Origin: a virus
Length of the DNA: 23,579 nt
Direction: 5' to 3' (one strand)
Virus record (IMG/VR): IMGVR_UViG_3300034160_000208
Location: 1 to 23,579 of that record
The notes under the pieces are model-generated. The model was not told the DNA's origin. It was given only the letters and a program-made list of their open reading frames with translations, and searched no databases. Positions 8,109 to 16,379 of this stretch are shown here, one piece after another (positions within the stretch are counted from its first letter, which is position 1; each line of letters begins with the position of its first letter). The translations under genes and the position numbers were made by a program.

Positions 8109-8699
8109 TTACGCAGGTAATTCAGGCCAATTAATATCGGGCGCTGCATCCAGGTCTATACGACTTAATTGAACGCGATAGCGTCGCCAATGGCTGAGTA
8201 ATGCAACCTCCGCCTCGGTTGCCATACCTAAATCTACGGCATCAGTCAGGGGAGTAATTACCGCATTAGCTGCCGCGTTCAACTCTGCACGTTGATGGGT
8301 TGCAGTAACAATGTCGGCAGCGTGCTGTGCTGTTTTGTCGGTAACCCATTTTTTGCCATCCCATTGATCAAACGGGGTGTTAGGAAACAAAGCAGTGGTA
8401 TTAAGTGGCAATGCTCCCAGCTCGTTAATCGTTACAGGTTGACCATTTTCGGTGTTATACAACTTTTTACCGCGATGATCTTCAACAATTTCCCAGATAT
8501 CATCGACGCGACAAACGATATATCCTGACTTCGTTTTTGGTGGTGCGTCAATACAGGCATTAGCGGGTAATCCAACACCTTCTGACAAGAACTCATCACA
8601 ACAGTTCAAATACTCGCCTGTTGTACCGTCGTAATTAAATACTGTAACTAATCCTGATGTAATGGCAGTATAATTATTATCTAAAATAGCCTGATTCAT
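8109..8699 (-). CDS. Tail fibre assembly chaperone (caudo_TAP-type), 196 aa
   Basis: This protein has the longer, usual form of the phage fibre assembly family: a variable N-terminal half, then WDGKKWVTD and a C-terminal ALLSHWRRYRVQLSRIDLD ... INWPELPA block. Its start codon ATG 8699 overlaps the stop of the 225-aa fibre by one base, so the two are coupled and this is presumably that fibre's chaperone. The next fibre starts 15 bp downstream. Confidence 0.88.
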   Translation of the reverse strand: MNQAILDNNYTAITSGLVTVFNYDGTTGEYLNCCDEFLSEGVGLPANACIDAPPKTKSGYIVCRVDDIWEIVEDHRGKKLYNTENGQPVTINELGALPLNTTALFPNTPFDQWDGKKWVTDKTAQHAADIVTATHQRAELNAAANAVITPLTDAVDLGMATEAEVALLSHWRRYRVQLSRIDLDAAPDINWPELPA

Positions 8700-9376
8700 T
8701 ACGCAGCCCTCACGATATAGTTAAATGCGATATTACGCGGTACAGTTTCATTACTGCCCTCCTCTGAAATATATACTCCGCTCTCACCAAAATAGGCGAA
8801 ATATGTCTGTGAGGAAGAAGCCCTGTACATCTCATGCACTGCTGGCACCTTGGTACCCGTTCCGTTGCCAAACAACAGCGCGTGATTGTGTTTACGCATC
8901 TTATCTGTTTGGGGGCTTACGAGAGTTCGCCCAGTATCCACCCCTCTACCATCATCCCACCCGCGAATAAACTCGCCGCGTAAATCGGGTAATACGCCGC
9001 TGGGATATGCTAATGCCAAGTTGGGATAGAGCGTTTTGCTAAATGTTGCGCCATTACATTTTAACCAGCCTGTGGGTGGGGTCGCTGTCGGCCAAGGGAG
9101 CGGGATGCCCGTTGGGGTTAGCAGGTTTTTTAGCGCAGCAAGCAACGTTGAGGTATCGCCGTTATCCAGCACATCCTTGCCACTACTATCGGCAATAAAC
9201 TGCGCCACCACGCTGCTGATAACGCTGGATTGCCGCCAAGCGGTATTCAGTTCTTTAGATTTTGCTGCACCTGAGGCAAAACCCTTGCCGCGCGCAGGCA
9301 GTGCCGACCAATCTGCCGGGGTAAGGACGTTAGCCCCAGCCCCAATGCCGAAGGGTAAAAACTCATTTTTAGCCAT
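8699..9376 (-). CDS. Short tail fibre with collar domain, 225 aa
   Basis: The N-terminal ~85 residues are shared with the 350-aa fibre downstream (attachment part). Residues about 88-145 form a phage tail collar domain: the segments GIPLPWP, GWLKCNGATF, LPDLRGEFIRGWDDGRG are characteristic. The C-terminus ends NIAFNYIVRAA, the usual end of such fibres. It is short for a side fibre. It starts at ATG 9376 with AAAGGAAA upstream and overlaps the end of the DUF2612 gene by 8 bp. It is the first of the receptor-binding genes. Confidence 0.86.
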   Translation of the reverse strand: MAKNEFLPFGIGAGANVLTPADWSALPARGKGFASGAAKSKELNTAWRQSSVISSVVAQFIADSSGKDVLDNGDTSTLLAALKNLLTPTGIPLPWPTATPPTGWLKCNGATFSKTLYPNLALAYPSGVLPDLRGEFIRGWDDGRGVDTGRTLVSPQTDKMRKHNHALLFGNGTGTKVPAVHEMYRASSSQTYFAYFGESGVYISEEGSNETVPRNIAFNYIVRAA

Positions 9377-10037
9377 TAGTGATTTCCTTTAGGTCCAGAC
9401 CCCACATGCCTTTGTCAAAGCCGGACAGGTATTTGTTGTCAGCATCAAAACCGAATAACGGCCCCGGTTCCGATACCATGGTGTAATCTGCAATACGCAC
9501 GCCGCCGGGTTTCACATCCAGATAGCCAAAGGCAATGATCGATTGCACTACGGCAGGTAATGGGGCTCCACTCAGATAGACGCTCATGGTCATATCAAGA
9601 TTATCGACGGCAAAGATCTGGGTTTGGTCATCGGGGAAAACACTCTGATAGATGTTACTGAGGGTCGCCATCGTCCCGTCCCAGTTGTTCGCCAGGATTT
9701 TGGCACGCAGGATGGTGCGGTAAGCCTCATCATCCAGCGCGGTAAATCCCATATCATCGAACACGCCTTGCCAGCTTCCCTGGTTGTAACCTAACCCTTC
9801 GGTATCAAAGGAGAAATAGATGCCGTTAATGGTGCTTCTCACCACGCGGCCGATACCGATCCACAACCCCAGAGCGTCGAGCTGGCTGCTTACCGCGCGA
9901 TCGAGATCGAACTTATTGATAAAATCGTCCAGGGTTGACTGCAAAGCAGCAAACGGCGCACTGCTCAGGCCGATGGTGTCGAGATATTTCGGTTTTCCGG
10001 CATGGTAGGCCGTAATAAGCGCTTGATAACGATTCAT
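9369..10037 (-). CDS. Baseplate/tail protein DUF2612, 222 aa
   Basis: This protein is the tail-protein-I analogue in this type of contractile tail. It begins MNRYQALITAYHAGKPKYLD, then a segment with DLDRAVSSQLDALGLWIGIGR, typical of DUF2612. It should cap the baseplate wedge and connect the GpJ-like protein to the fibres, in line with its position between them. It overlaps the GpJ-like gene by 4 bp (start within its stop) and the first fibre by 8 bp. Full-length. Confidence 0.85.
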   Translation of the reverse strand: MNRYQALITAYHAGKPKYLDTIGLSSAPFAALQSTLDDFINKFDLDRAVSSQLDALGLWIGIGRVVRSTINGIYFSFDTEGLGYNQGSWQGVFDDMGFTALDDEAYRTILRAKILANNWDGTMATLSNIYQSVFPDDQTQIFAVDNLDMTMSVYLSGAPLPAVVQSIIAFGYLDVKPGGVRIADYTMVSEPGPLFGFDADNKYLSGFDKGMWGLDLKEITNG

Positions 10038-11215
10038 ATTGTCACCACCGTGACGTTCACGGCCGAACAGGTGACTGCCTGATTAAAAGTGACGTTGATA
10101 TTAGCCGCCGCCAACGCACTGGAAGATTTACCGATTTGCAGATCGCTCAAGTCATACACACGCCCTTCGCCATTAAGGTTGGCAGGGACAAACAGGCGGT
10201 GCAGCAATACCGGATCGCCGATCGCCACGCCGTTAATGTAATCTGCAATGGCAGATTTCATCTGCTCAGCAATGTTGGTGGTGTACCCCACCAACGGCTT
10301 CAAGGTGACGCGCACATAGATCGGAACACTGGTTTTACGAAAGAAAGAAACCGAACGCGTAATGCCATACTGATCGGTCACTGGAACAACGGTGGTGCCA
10401 TAGGTCCCGGTGCCTGGCGTTTTTTTGGTGGCAATCGTCTTGGCTATCTGCCGGTCATCGCCGCCGTCCACCACAATCGCAATCGAGTGGCTGGGGATAC
10501 CGTTGCTGTCGGTGGTACTGGTATCATTTTCATAGCCACGGTAGCGCTCCACATTAGGCAAAGTGGCGATAGCACCGATAATCCCCTCCAGCACCGTGCG
10601 CGATGGCAGCGAAACAGAACGCGCTTGGCGAATGCGCAATTCTGCATCCGACTCTACAGGTTGCCCCGGCGACGCCGCTTGTGGGTTAGTGACCGCTTGC
10701 CAGCCACGGGTTGGAGAACCAATTACGCTAAGATCGCCCGGCAATGCAATCACCGCACCGATTGCCTGGCAAGTCGCGGTCACGGTTACCTGCCCTGACG
10801 AACCAATCACTACGCTACTCGGCAGGCTCCAACTGATGCCGTTGGTGTCGCGCACCACACCGTTGGTGATTTGCGTGCCGACTTGCCCGGTGAGCACCAC
10901 GTCAGCCGTGGATTGGCTGGCAGCATTTTTAGTAATACCGTTGATTTTGACATTATTTTCCAATGCTCGACCCTGGGCCGTTGCTGGGCTGAAAGAGTTA
11001 AATACCGCGATCGCCATATTATTGGCGTCATGAATTGCCAGCGCGATCACAGCGATCCACTGCCCATCTTTGCTGTCTGGTTCCAGGTAGGCATCTTCGC
11101 CATAAATCTGGCGGAAAAAAGCAGTCAGCGTGCTAAGGATGGTCTGATAATCGGGCGCACTGATCCCACGGGCATCGACGCTAGCCGATAACCCTAATGT
11201 ATCGAGATTGAGCAT
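10034..11215 (-). CDS. Baseplate J-like protein, 393 aa
   Basis: This is the baseplate wedge protein of the gp6/GpJ class, which forms the ring around the hub and triggers sheath contraction. The central block GWQAVTNPQAASPGQPVESD followed by AELRIRQARS is the hallmark of the family, and the following residues form the LEGIIGAIATLPNVERYRGYEN segment typical of domain II. The length is normal. It follows the gp25-like gene with a one-base overlap. Confidence 0.93.
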   Translation of the reverse strand: MLNLDTLGLSASVDARGISAPDYQTILSTLTAFFRQIYGEDAYLEPDSKDGQWIAVIALAIHDANNMAIAVFNSFSPATAQGRALENNVKINGITKNAASQSTADVVLTGQVGTQITNGVVRDTNGISWSLPSSVVIGSSGQVTVTATCQAIGAVIALPGDLSVIGSPTRGWQAVTNPQAASPGQPVESDAELRIRQARSVSLPSRTVLEGIIGAIATLPNVERYRGYENDTSTTDSNGIPSHSIAIVVDGGDDRQIAKTIATKKTPGTGTYGTTVVPVTDQYGITRSVSFFRKTSVPIYVRVTLKPLVGYTTNIAEQMKSAIADYINGVAIGDPVLLHRLFVPANLNGEGRVYDLSDLQIGKSSSALAAANINVTFNQAVTCSAVNVTVVTI

Positions 11216-11568
11216 TATGCCTCGCTATTAATGATGGTTGTGCCGTACAAGGTGTTGATTGAGGATGTAAAGGTCACACGGCGGGTCTGCGGGTTAGATT
11301 GCACCTGAAAATCGGTGATCTCGTTCACTCCCTGGGTTCCCAGAATACGTTCACGAACGGCCATCTGATAAACCAGCGACCTATGCTTTCCCAGAATATC
11401 GGTTTTATAGGGCGTACCTGCGGCCGTATCCAAAAACCACTCCCCTTGCCACAGCTCAAAACGGGTTTTCACTGCCTGAACCACCGCCTCTGGGGTATTA
11501 ACCATAAAGGTGTTATCTCCCGCGCCAAAAATGTAATCGCCAGAGCTATCTTCTCTGCGGTAACGCAT
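11215..11568 (-). CDS. gp25-like baseplate wedge protein, 117 aa
   Basis: A small wedge protein lying between spike and GpJ, as in many simple contractile tails. Visible features include WQGEWFLDTAAGTPY near the middle and KTDILGK with a C-terminal beta-rich region (QTRRVTFTSS). The family nucleates sheath assembly at the baseplate. Its start overlaps the spike gene's stop by one base, and its stop touches the GpJ start. The order spike, gp25, J, DUF2612 supports the call more than any single motif. Confidence 0.8.
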   Translation of the reverse strand: MRYRREDSSGDYIFGAGDNTFMVNTPEAVVQAVKTRFELWQGEWFLDTAAGTPYKTDILGKHRSLVYQMAVRERILGTQGVNEITDFQVQSNPQTRRVTFTSSINTLYGTTIINSEA

Positions 11569-12323
11569 TATTGTGCTCCTCCTGTGCTGCCACTGCCGGT
11601 CTGCACACCGCCGTGCTTGTGATTTTTCAGGCTGATACCGGCTGCTGTAACATCGTTTTTTACCGTCACCGGCCCGTTAATGGTAGCGCTGCCGCCACTG
11701 CTCCCCATACCCTGAGACAGATTGCCATTGATGGTGACATTGCCATTAAACACGATGGTAGGAGAGGTGATCTCCGTTCCACCGTTGGCATTTGCCGTCA
11801 GTTTTCCCGACGTGATGACATTAACCGCGTGGCTGCCGGGGATCAGTTCGATCATCGCGGCCCCATCGTCACTGCGCAGTTGTGCCGATGAGGTGCTGAT
11901 ATTACTGATTTTGTGGGGCTGCGATTGTGGCCCAAGAATGGCAAAAGCATCTGCCAGATGGTGCATACGCCCATCTACCGCATCCTGTACATCCCCACTT
12001 TGCCACCAGAAATCAATACAGCGGTCGGCAAACACCACCAGGCATTCATCGCCTGCTTTCACTGGAAATGTCAGGCTGACGCCACCGCCACGCGGGAAGA
12101 TCACTGGCACATCTACCAGCAGAGGTAATTCAGTTTGGGTGACTGTACCGTCGGGATTTTCAACCCTGCCACGAATGGCAGGGCGCACTTCGCAGGTCAC
12201 AGCATCGGCATTAAAAGATTCGATAATACCCGGCATCGCCACACGCAGTTCTGAGAGAAGAGATTCGCGTAGGGTATCGAGAATATTCTCCGTCGAACTG
12301 GCACGTTCTTTATTAGTTATCAT
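11568..12323 (-). CDS. Membrane-puncturing spike, Gp138-type, 251 aa
   Basis: The spike sits under the tube and pierces the target outer membrane when the sheath contracts. Residues about 20-130 form the OB-like Gp138_N domain (ESFNADAVTCEVRP, VIFPRGGGVSLTFPVKAGDECLV, DRCIDFWWQSG). Residues about 140-230 are a repetitive beta-helix region with IVFNGNVTINGNL. The C-terminus carries H235-K-H237 within LKNHKHGG, an HxH pair that in known spikes binds iron at the tip. A Gly/Ser-rich tail follows. It overlaps the hub gene by 11 bp. Confidence 0.92.
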   Translation of the reverse strand: MITNKERASSTENILDTLRESLLSELRVAMPGIIESFNADAVTCEVRPAIRGRVENPDGTVTQTELPLLVDVPVIFPRGGGVSLTFPVKAGDECLVVFADRCIDFWWQSGDVQDAVDGRMHHLADAFAILGPQSQPHKISNISTSSAQLRSDDGAAMIELIPGSHAVNVITSGKLTANANGGTEITSPTIVFNGNVTINGNLSQGMGSSGGSATINGPVTVKNDVTAAGISLKNHKHGGVQTGSGSTGGAQ

Positions 12324-13269
12324 TACTTCTCACCTTATTTAACGCGATAGCACCCGCCTTGCCTTTTGCGACACAAACCAGATCCATATACCACTCATTG
12401 CCGCGAGTATCGCCATGGTAAGAGATATTAATCACCTTATAATCGCCATCTTTTGACAAGACGGAAGACATTGCCTTGATCTGCTTTTTGGCTACTCTGG
12501 CTGAATCCACACTCATAACCTCAGTGGATGAAGTCGATTTATAGACACTGCTATTATCGAGCCTAATCAGGCTATTAATAACAATGCTGGGGTTAATTAA
12601 ACACTGCAGATTAATCCCGCCATCAATCGTCTGCTGGGGCATCCCAACCAATCCGGTCCTATTGTTAAGAATAATAATATCGGTACTATGAGAATTTTCA
12701 GGTCTTATCTGGATAGTATTATTTACGTACTGCCAGGTCGCCTTGGTTTGCGACGCCAAGCGGTCCATCTCATCCCGGTGCATACCATAAATCGGTTTGC
12801 CACGGGGCATTTTTATATCATCCAGTTCAGGAATAAGGCCTACGGTAACGCCAAACTCCCTTACAGACTTCAACAAGGCTTGAAAGACATCTGTTTTACT
12901 GTAACCCGCTGCCAACGTGGTATTTACTGTGGCATAGCAAAAAGCTTTGTCGTTCTCCGATGCCTGGATAGTGACAAAGGTATCCGTCGAATTATCCCTA
13001 CCATCGATGGAAAAACTTATCTCCCCACTGAATATTAAACTGACATTATCCTGATACCCTGCCGATAATTGTATTTGTGCAAACTCTCCGCGCGTTATTT
13101 TATTCGCCACATCCGATGAGAGGTTATAAATTTTAAACACCGCGACTTTAGGATATTTTGTGTCTTGCCAATTGATTGAAAAAGTGAATTTAAAGGGAGA
13201 TAAATCCAACCCATTCCCCTCTTCATCAACTATTACCAGAGAGCATTTCCTTATCCAGTTTTTACTCAT
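12313..13269 (-). CDS. Baseplate hub protein, gp27-like, 318 aa
   Basis: This protein probably forms the hub ring joining tube end and spike. It starts MSKNWIRKCSLVI, with the pattern FTFSINWQDTKYPKVAVFKIYNLS and AQIQLSAGYQ typical of phage hub proteins of this order, and a later segment QQTIDGGINLQCLINPSI. It lies directly before the spike gene. By eye its base composition is more AT-rich than that of the spike, J and sheath genes. The assignment rests on position and overall pattern. Confidence 0.78.
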   Translation of the reverse strand: MSKNWIRKCSLVIVDEEGNGLDLSPFKFTFSINWQDTKYPKVAVFKIYNLSSDVANKITRGEFAQIQLSAGYQDNVSLIFSGEISFSIDGRDNSTDTFVTIQASENDKAFCYATVNTTLAAGYSKTDVFQALLKSVREFGVTVGLIPELDDIKMPRGKPIYGMHRDEMDRLASQTKATWQYVNNTIQIRPENSHSTDIIILNNRTGLVGMPQQTIDGGINLQCLINPSIVINSLIRLDNSSVYKSTSSTEVMSVDSARVAKKQIKAMSSVLSKDGDYKVINISYHGDTRGNEWYMDLVCVAKGKAGAIALNKVRSNDN

Positions 13270-13302
13270 ATTTCACCTACTGATAAAGTTACCCCGTTTA
13301 AG

Positions 13303-13602
13303 TCAGTTGGTAATAAAATAAAGATGCCCACCGCTACCAAGATTCTCTTTAGTTGGAACTGCATAAATATCAACATCAGAGGCTACCACCAGCGCACCAT
13401 TAAAGCCCAGATGTCGATAGGGCTGTAAAAGATTAGTACCGGTCACCAGAGGTATACCATTGACAATATCAGCTCCAGTACTGCTAGCAATATCGAGAAT
13501 CCAGCCAGCCATATCACGCCAGAGTAAGGTCATTTGATATTCAACACTCCCCAATGTGATTCTGAAGCGTTGATTATCTGCTGTCAGAGCGATCTCTATC
13601 AT
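13303..13602 (-). CDS. Baseplate plug protein, Pam3 gp18-like, 99 aa
   Basis: A small protein with the pattern FRITLGSVEYQMTLLWRDM and WILDI, then DIVNGIPLVTGTNLL and a C-terminal YRHLG ... LGSGGHLYF. This matches the domain known from the plug protein of cyanophage Pam3 baseplates, which closes the hub. It overlaps the Dit-like gene by 4 bp (ATGA-type) and precedes the hub gene, the usual order in this class. Confidence 0.82.
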   Translation of the reverse strand: MIEIALTADNQRFRITLGSVEYQMTLLWRDMAGWILDIASSTGADIVNGIPLVTGTNLLQPYRHLGFNGALVVASDVDIYAVPTKENLGSGGHLYFITN

Positions 13603-14234
13603 AACCCCAATACTCCTTTGAGTTCAGACACCCCAGTTTTTATCGCGCCCGTCACAGTATCAACAAAGGATCTCAACATATTATTCGGGTTTACCGTCAG
13701 CGGGTTTTTTAACCCAGTATTGGAAATACCGGCGGTATTCTGCCCTTGAGCCATATCTTCAACCGGGGTCGCGGTAATGGTTTGAGTATTAGTGATATTG
13801 ATTTGCTGCATAGTGATGGTGATCATCAACACATTTTCAGTGGCTGCATCCGTTGTCACATCCAATGAGCGGATCAGCATATTTTCATACTCTCGCTTAC
13901 CGGTAATAACAGTAAAATGTTCAAATGTGTTTTGTAACTTCAGTAACTGCTGATAGATCTCTCTCGGGCTGGTACCAATGGAAAGTTCATGCCCTGCAAT
14001 TTCATACTGCGAGGTATCAAAAAAATCCACCAATGAACCTGCACCGGCAAACCCTAGTTCCATCACCAGATCGGCAGGGCGATTATAGGCGTGATCGTTA
14101 ATCGCCGCCCCGACCCCCACCGGATGTTCAGTGATTACCGTGCTATCGTTGTGCTTCTCGCTGATCACAATGCTGGGCACAATGATTCCAATACGCCGTT
14201 TTTGCTGATTAAACAGCACTGATAGCAGATCCAT
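13599..14234 (-). CDS. Dit-like baseplate/tail protein, 211 aa
   Basis: Probably the ring protein that joins tail tube to baseplate hub. The N-terminal half (IVPSIVISEKHNDSTVITEH, then a segment ending GVGAAINDHAY) fits a Dit-like domain, followed by SPREIYQQLLKLQNTFEHF and VITGKREYENMLI, also typical. The last ~60 residues are low-complexity Thr/Asn/Gly-rich with a possible amphipathic end. Start ATG 14234 overlaps the tape-measure-position gene's stop, giving coupling. Confidence 0.8.
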   Translation of the reverse strand: MDLLSVLFNQQKRRIGIIVPSIVISEKHNDSTVITEHPVGVGAAINDHAYNRPADLVMELGFAGAGSLVDFFDTSQYEIAGHELSIGTSPREIYQQLLKLQNTFEHFTVITGKREYENMLIRSLDVTTDAATENVLMITITMQQINITNTQTITATPVEDMAQGQNTAGISNTGLKNPLTVNPNNMLRSFVDTVTGAIKTGVSELKGVLGL

Positions 14235-15787
14235 TATGATATCCTCGGTATTATTTTACGCACCATATCTCTATTCACTCTATCCTGAGCGCTGGTCACT
14301 ATTTTTCCTAGCTCTTGAGGATCCTTACACGCGGAGTTTAACGTAATTGAGGTGTTCTGGTTAATCACCGGTGAAGCTGGCCCGGATGCACAACAACAGC
14401 CCTCTTTTGCCGAGCGATAATCTTCAGGCTGACGCGAGAGTAATGCCTTACTGGCCTGTTGCAAATTAGGAACAGATAATTGCTTTAATACAGACACCAT
14501 GCTACTTAGCAGATCATAGCCTGGTGATGATTTTTTTCCTTCAGCTATGCCGATGCTGTTTTTTACCGCCACAGGTGCAGGAACTGCTTTAGGGGATGAT
14601 GGCTTTTTCTGGGCGACAACGGTATTTTTTTGGAGCGTTTTGTTTAAATACTCAGCCCTAGGACGTAGATATGACTTAGGTTCCTTCCAGTAACCCGCAT
14701 TAGGACCAAAATAAGTAGAGTCCGGACCAGAACTCGTTTGTGACCCATAGAATTTGCCTATTTTTTTGTCAGCATCTATAGGTTCTTCAACTATGCCAGT
14801 GTGTCCATCCCATAATGCAATATCTCCCGGTTTCACATCTTTGGCATCTATCTCATCAAAGAATTTTGAATTTTTTAATGCTGCAGTGTTTTGATAAGGA
14901 ATTTTATAACCATATCGTTTTAATATTTCACTAACCAAATGCGAGCAATCTATTGTAGGAGTACCATCCTCTAACCTTCCTTTTCCCTTAGCCCATTTAT
15001 AACCTTCATACAATTTTTCAATATCTTTCGTAATCAATGGGGGAGTGTAACTCCCCGGTTGCTCCGTAACAACACTTGGTTTAATAACAGGAACCACTCC
15101 ATCTGTATTATTTAACTTTCCACTATCGTTCGAAAAATCGCTCTGACTTTTACTAACTGGATTAATAATATCCTTTACATATTTATCTGCTCCAGATAGA
15201 TATTGATTCATATTGCTATAGGCTTCCGCCAATGATATTGAGCCATCAGCATATAGAATACTATTGTTTTTTATAACCTTCGGGGATAACACAGAGCTGA
15301 CTTTGGCATTTGGGTCTTCCACTAGCGCTTTTAAAAACTTAGCCCCCCCTCCCACACCTAAATTATGTAAAGAATAAACATCGGCAATATTACCTTTTCT
15401 GCCTAAATCTTGCACCCGTTTAATGTTATCTTGGGTAAATTCCGCCAACATAGCCGCTTGCAGCCTTGCATCATCTCTATATGTAAGAGCTTGTGCCATA
15501 GTAAGCTGCCTAGCATTCTTAATGCCATACTTTTCACCATATTTTCTTAGCACATCTAACCAAGTACCTTTTGTAAATTGGCCAAGGCCATATGCAGTCG
15601 AAGTACTTGGTCCTACATTAGTTCTGAATCTACTTTCAAAATAAGCCATTCTGACTATGATTTCAGGGTCAACACCAGCACTCTTGGCTGCTTCAGCCAA
15701 CAAGGGTTTAGCCGCTTGCCAATTATTCCATCTAATCCTCTCCACTTCTTGCTGTGTCATTTTAGGTTTTGATTTACTCTTACTCAT
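14234..15787 (-). CDS. Tape-measure-position protein with SLT and NlpC/P60-like hydrolase domains, 517 aa
   Basis: This gene occupies the place between the assembly chaperone and the Dit-like gene where a tape measure is expected. Residues about 25-150 form a lytic transglycosylase-like domain: MAYFESRF has the likely catalytic Glu51, followed by TAYGLGQFTKGTW. Residues about 255-375 form an NlpC/P60- or CHAP-like peptidase domain with Cys281 in IDCSHL and His329 in WDGHTGIV. Residues about 400-517 resemble the ends of tape measure proteins of this tail class (NTSITLNSACKDPQELGKIV and a basic end). No long helical ruler region is seen. By eye bases 14640-15780 are markedly AT-rich compared with neighbours. 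It starts 7 bp after the frameshift product's stop. Likely role: local cell-wall breach during injection, plus some tail-length function. Confidence 0.82.
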   Translation of the reverse strand: MSKSKSKPKMTQQEVERIRWNNWQAAKPLLAEAAKSAGVDPEIIVRMAYFESRFRTNVGPSTSTAYGLGQFTKGTWLDVLRKYGEKYGIKNARQLTMAQALTYRDDARLQAAMLAEFTQDNIKRVQDLGRKGNIADVYSLHNLGVGGGAKFLKALVEDPNAKVSSVLSPKVIKNNSILYADGSISLAEAYSNMNQYLSGADKYVKDIINPVSKSQSDFSNDSGKLNNTDGVVPVIKPSVVTEQPGSYTPPLITKDIEKLYEGYKWAKGKGRLEDGTPTIDCSHLVSEILKRYGYKIPYQNTAALKNSKFFDEIDAKDVKPGDIALWDGHTGIVEEPIDADKKIGKFYGSQTSSGPDSTYFGPNAGYWKEPKSYLRPRAEYLNKTLQKNTVVAQKKPSSPKAVPAPVAVKNSIGIAEGKKSSPGYDLLSSMVSVLKQLSVPNLQQASKALLSRQPEDYRSAKEGCCCASGPASPVINQNTSITLNSACKDPQELGKIVTSAQDRVNRDMVRKIIPRIS

Positions 15788-15793
15788 TTTTCG

Positions 15794-16377
15794 TCACTCA
15801 CTTTGTCGGCGCCATTTCTCTACCCTTTCAGCGTTATCAAACTGCAGGTCGAGAAAATCATTCATCAATGCCACATCAGCCAAGCCAATAGAACGATCGC
15901 GCAGTGCAGTATACGGAATAAGACCTGCGTCGACCGGGCGCAGCAGGTACTCTTCCCCCCCCGGCAGGGTATCCAGCGTTAAACCGCTGGCAGGTCGGCT
16001 ATCTCGCTGGCGAGGGGTACGGGAAAAAAATCGCCAAGGGAATCTCGGAGAACGTTACCGACCAGTTCCAGCATGCCCAGCATGTCGATATCGTCAAACA
16101 TCATCACGCCATCCTGGAAAACTGCAGTCCAGATTTTGCCGTTCTTGCGCGAGACCACTGAGAGGCAAGGATGGAGGATCGCATCACAGTCGGCGTCGCT
16201 CATGGCGGCAACGGCTTCCGCCACCTGCGGCAACAGCGCCGCAAGCGTAATTTCACCACTTTTCAGTTCCTCAAAAACCCCCGCCACCGCGGGGAGTAAT
16301 TTACGAGAAACACGAAACTGGTCGAAAACATCGAGCTTTACCGCCCGATATTCTTGCCCTTTTAACTCAAATTCCAT
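15794..16377 (-). CDS. Tail assembly chaperone -1 frameshift product (G-GT type), 194 aa
   Basis: If ribosomes slip -1 at the T7 run (16024-16030), translation leaves the chaperone frame after residue 118 and continues for 76 more residues to a TGA at 15794-15796. The added part contains GGEEYLLRPVDAGLIPY, then LRDRSIGLADVALMNDFLD, the hallmark of the short DUF6889-type proteins that follow chaperones in related phages. No ATG, GTG or TTG opens this frame near the conserved part, so fusion is the most economical way to express it. Known phage G/GT pairs bind tape measure and tube subunits during assembly. The frame is open from the slip to the stop; slippage itself is inferred. Confidence 0.82.
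15979..16377 (-). CDS. Tail assembly chaperone, unshifted product, 132 aa
   Basis: This is the short (G-like) product, which ends at TAA 15979-15981. It begins MEFELKGQEYRAVKLDVFDQFRVSRKL, with a conserved core LGMLELVGNVLRDSLGDFFP near the end. It follows the tube gene by 2 bp and precedes the tape-measure-position gene, exactly the place of tail assembly chaperones. Amount relative to the fused product would be set by slip frequency at codons 116-118. Confidence 0.88.
   Translation of the reverse strand: MEFELKGQEYRAVKLDVFDQFRVSRKLLPAVAGVFEELKSGEITLAALLPQVAEAVAAMSDADCDAILHPCLSVVSRKNGKIWTAVFQDGVMMFDDIDMLGMLELVGNVLRDSLGDFFPVPLASEIADLPAV
16024..16030 (-). other. Programmed -1 ribosomal frameshift site (T TTT TTT)
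   Basis: Seven T residues on the coding strand sit in the phase T TTT TTT relative to the chaperone frame (third base of the GAT codon, then TTT TTT, then CCC). This is a perfect X XXY YYZ heptamer. A -1 slip here enters precisely the frame encoding the conserved DUF6889-like extension. Confidence 0.82.
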
Positions 16378-16379
16378 AG

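Noticed and set aside
10136-10798. Long + strand reading frame of 220 codons opposite the J-like gene
   Set aside because: It lies wholly antisense to a clearly recognised baseplate gene and has an Arg/His-rich composition typical of shadow frames, with no ribosome site.
11722-12342. 206-codon + strand frame opposite the spike gene
   Set aside because: Antisense shadow of the Gp138-type spike; no family resemblance.
15657-16250. 197-codon + strand frame across the chaperone/tape-measure junction
   Set aside because: It is antisense to the chaperone, its frameshift extension and the hydrolase start, all of which have recognisable family patterns.
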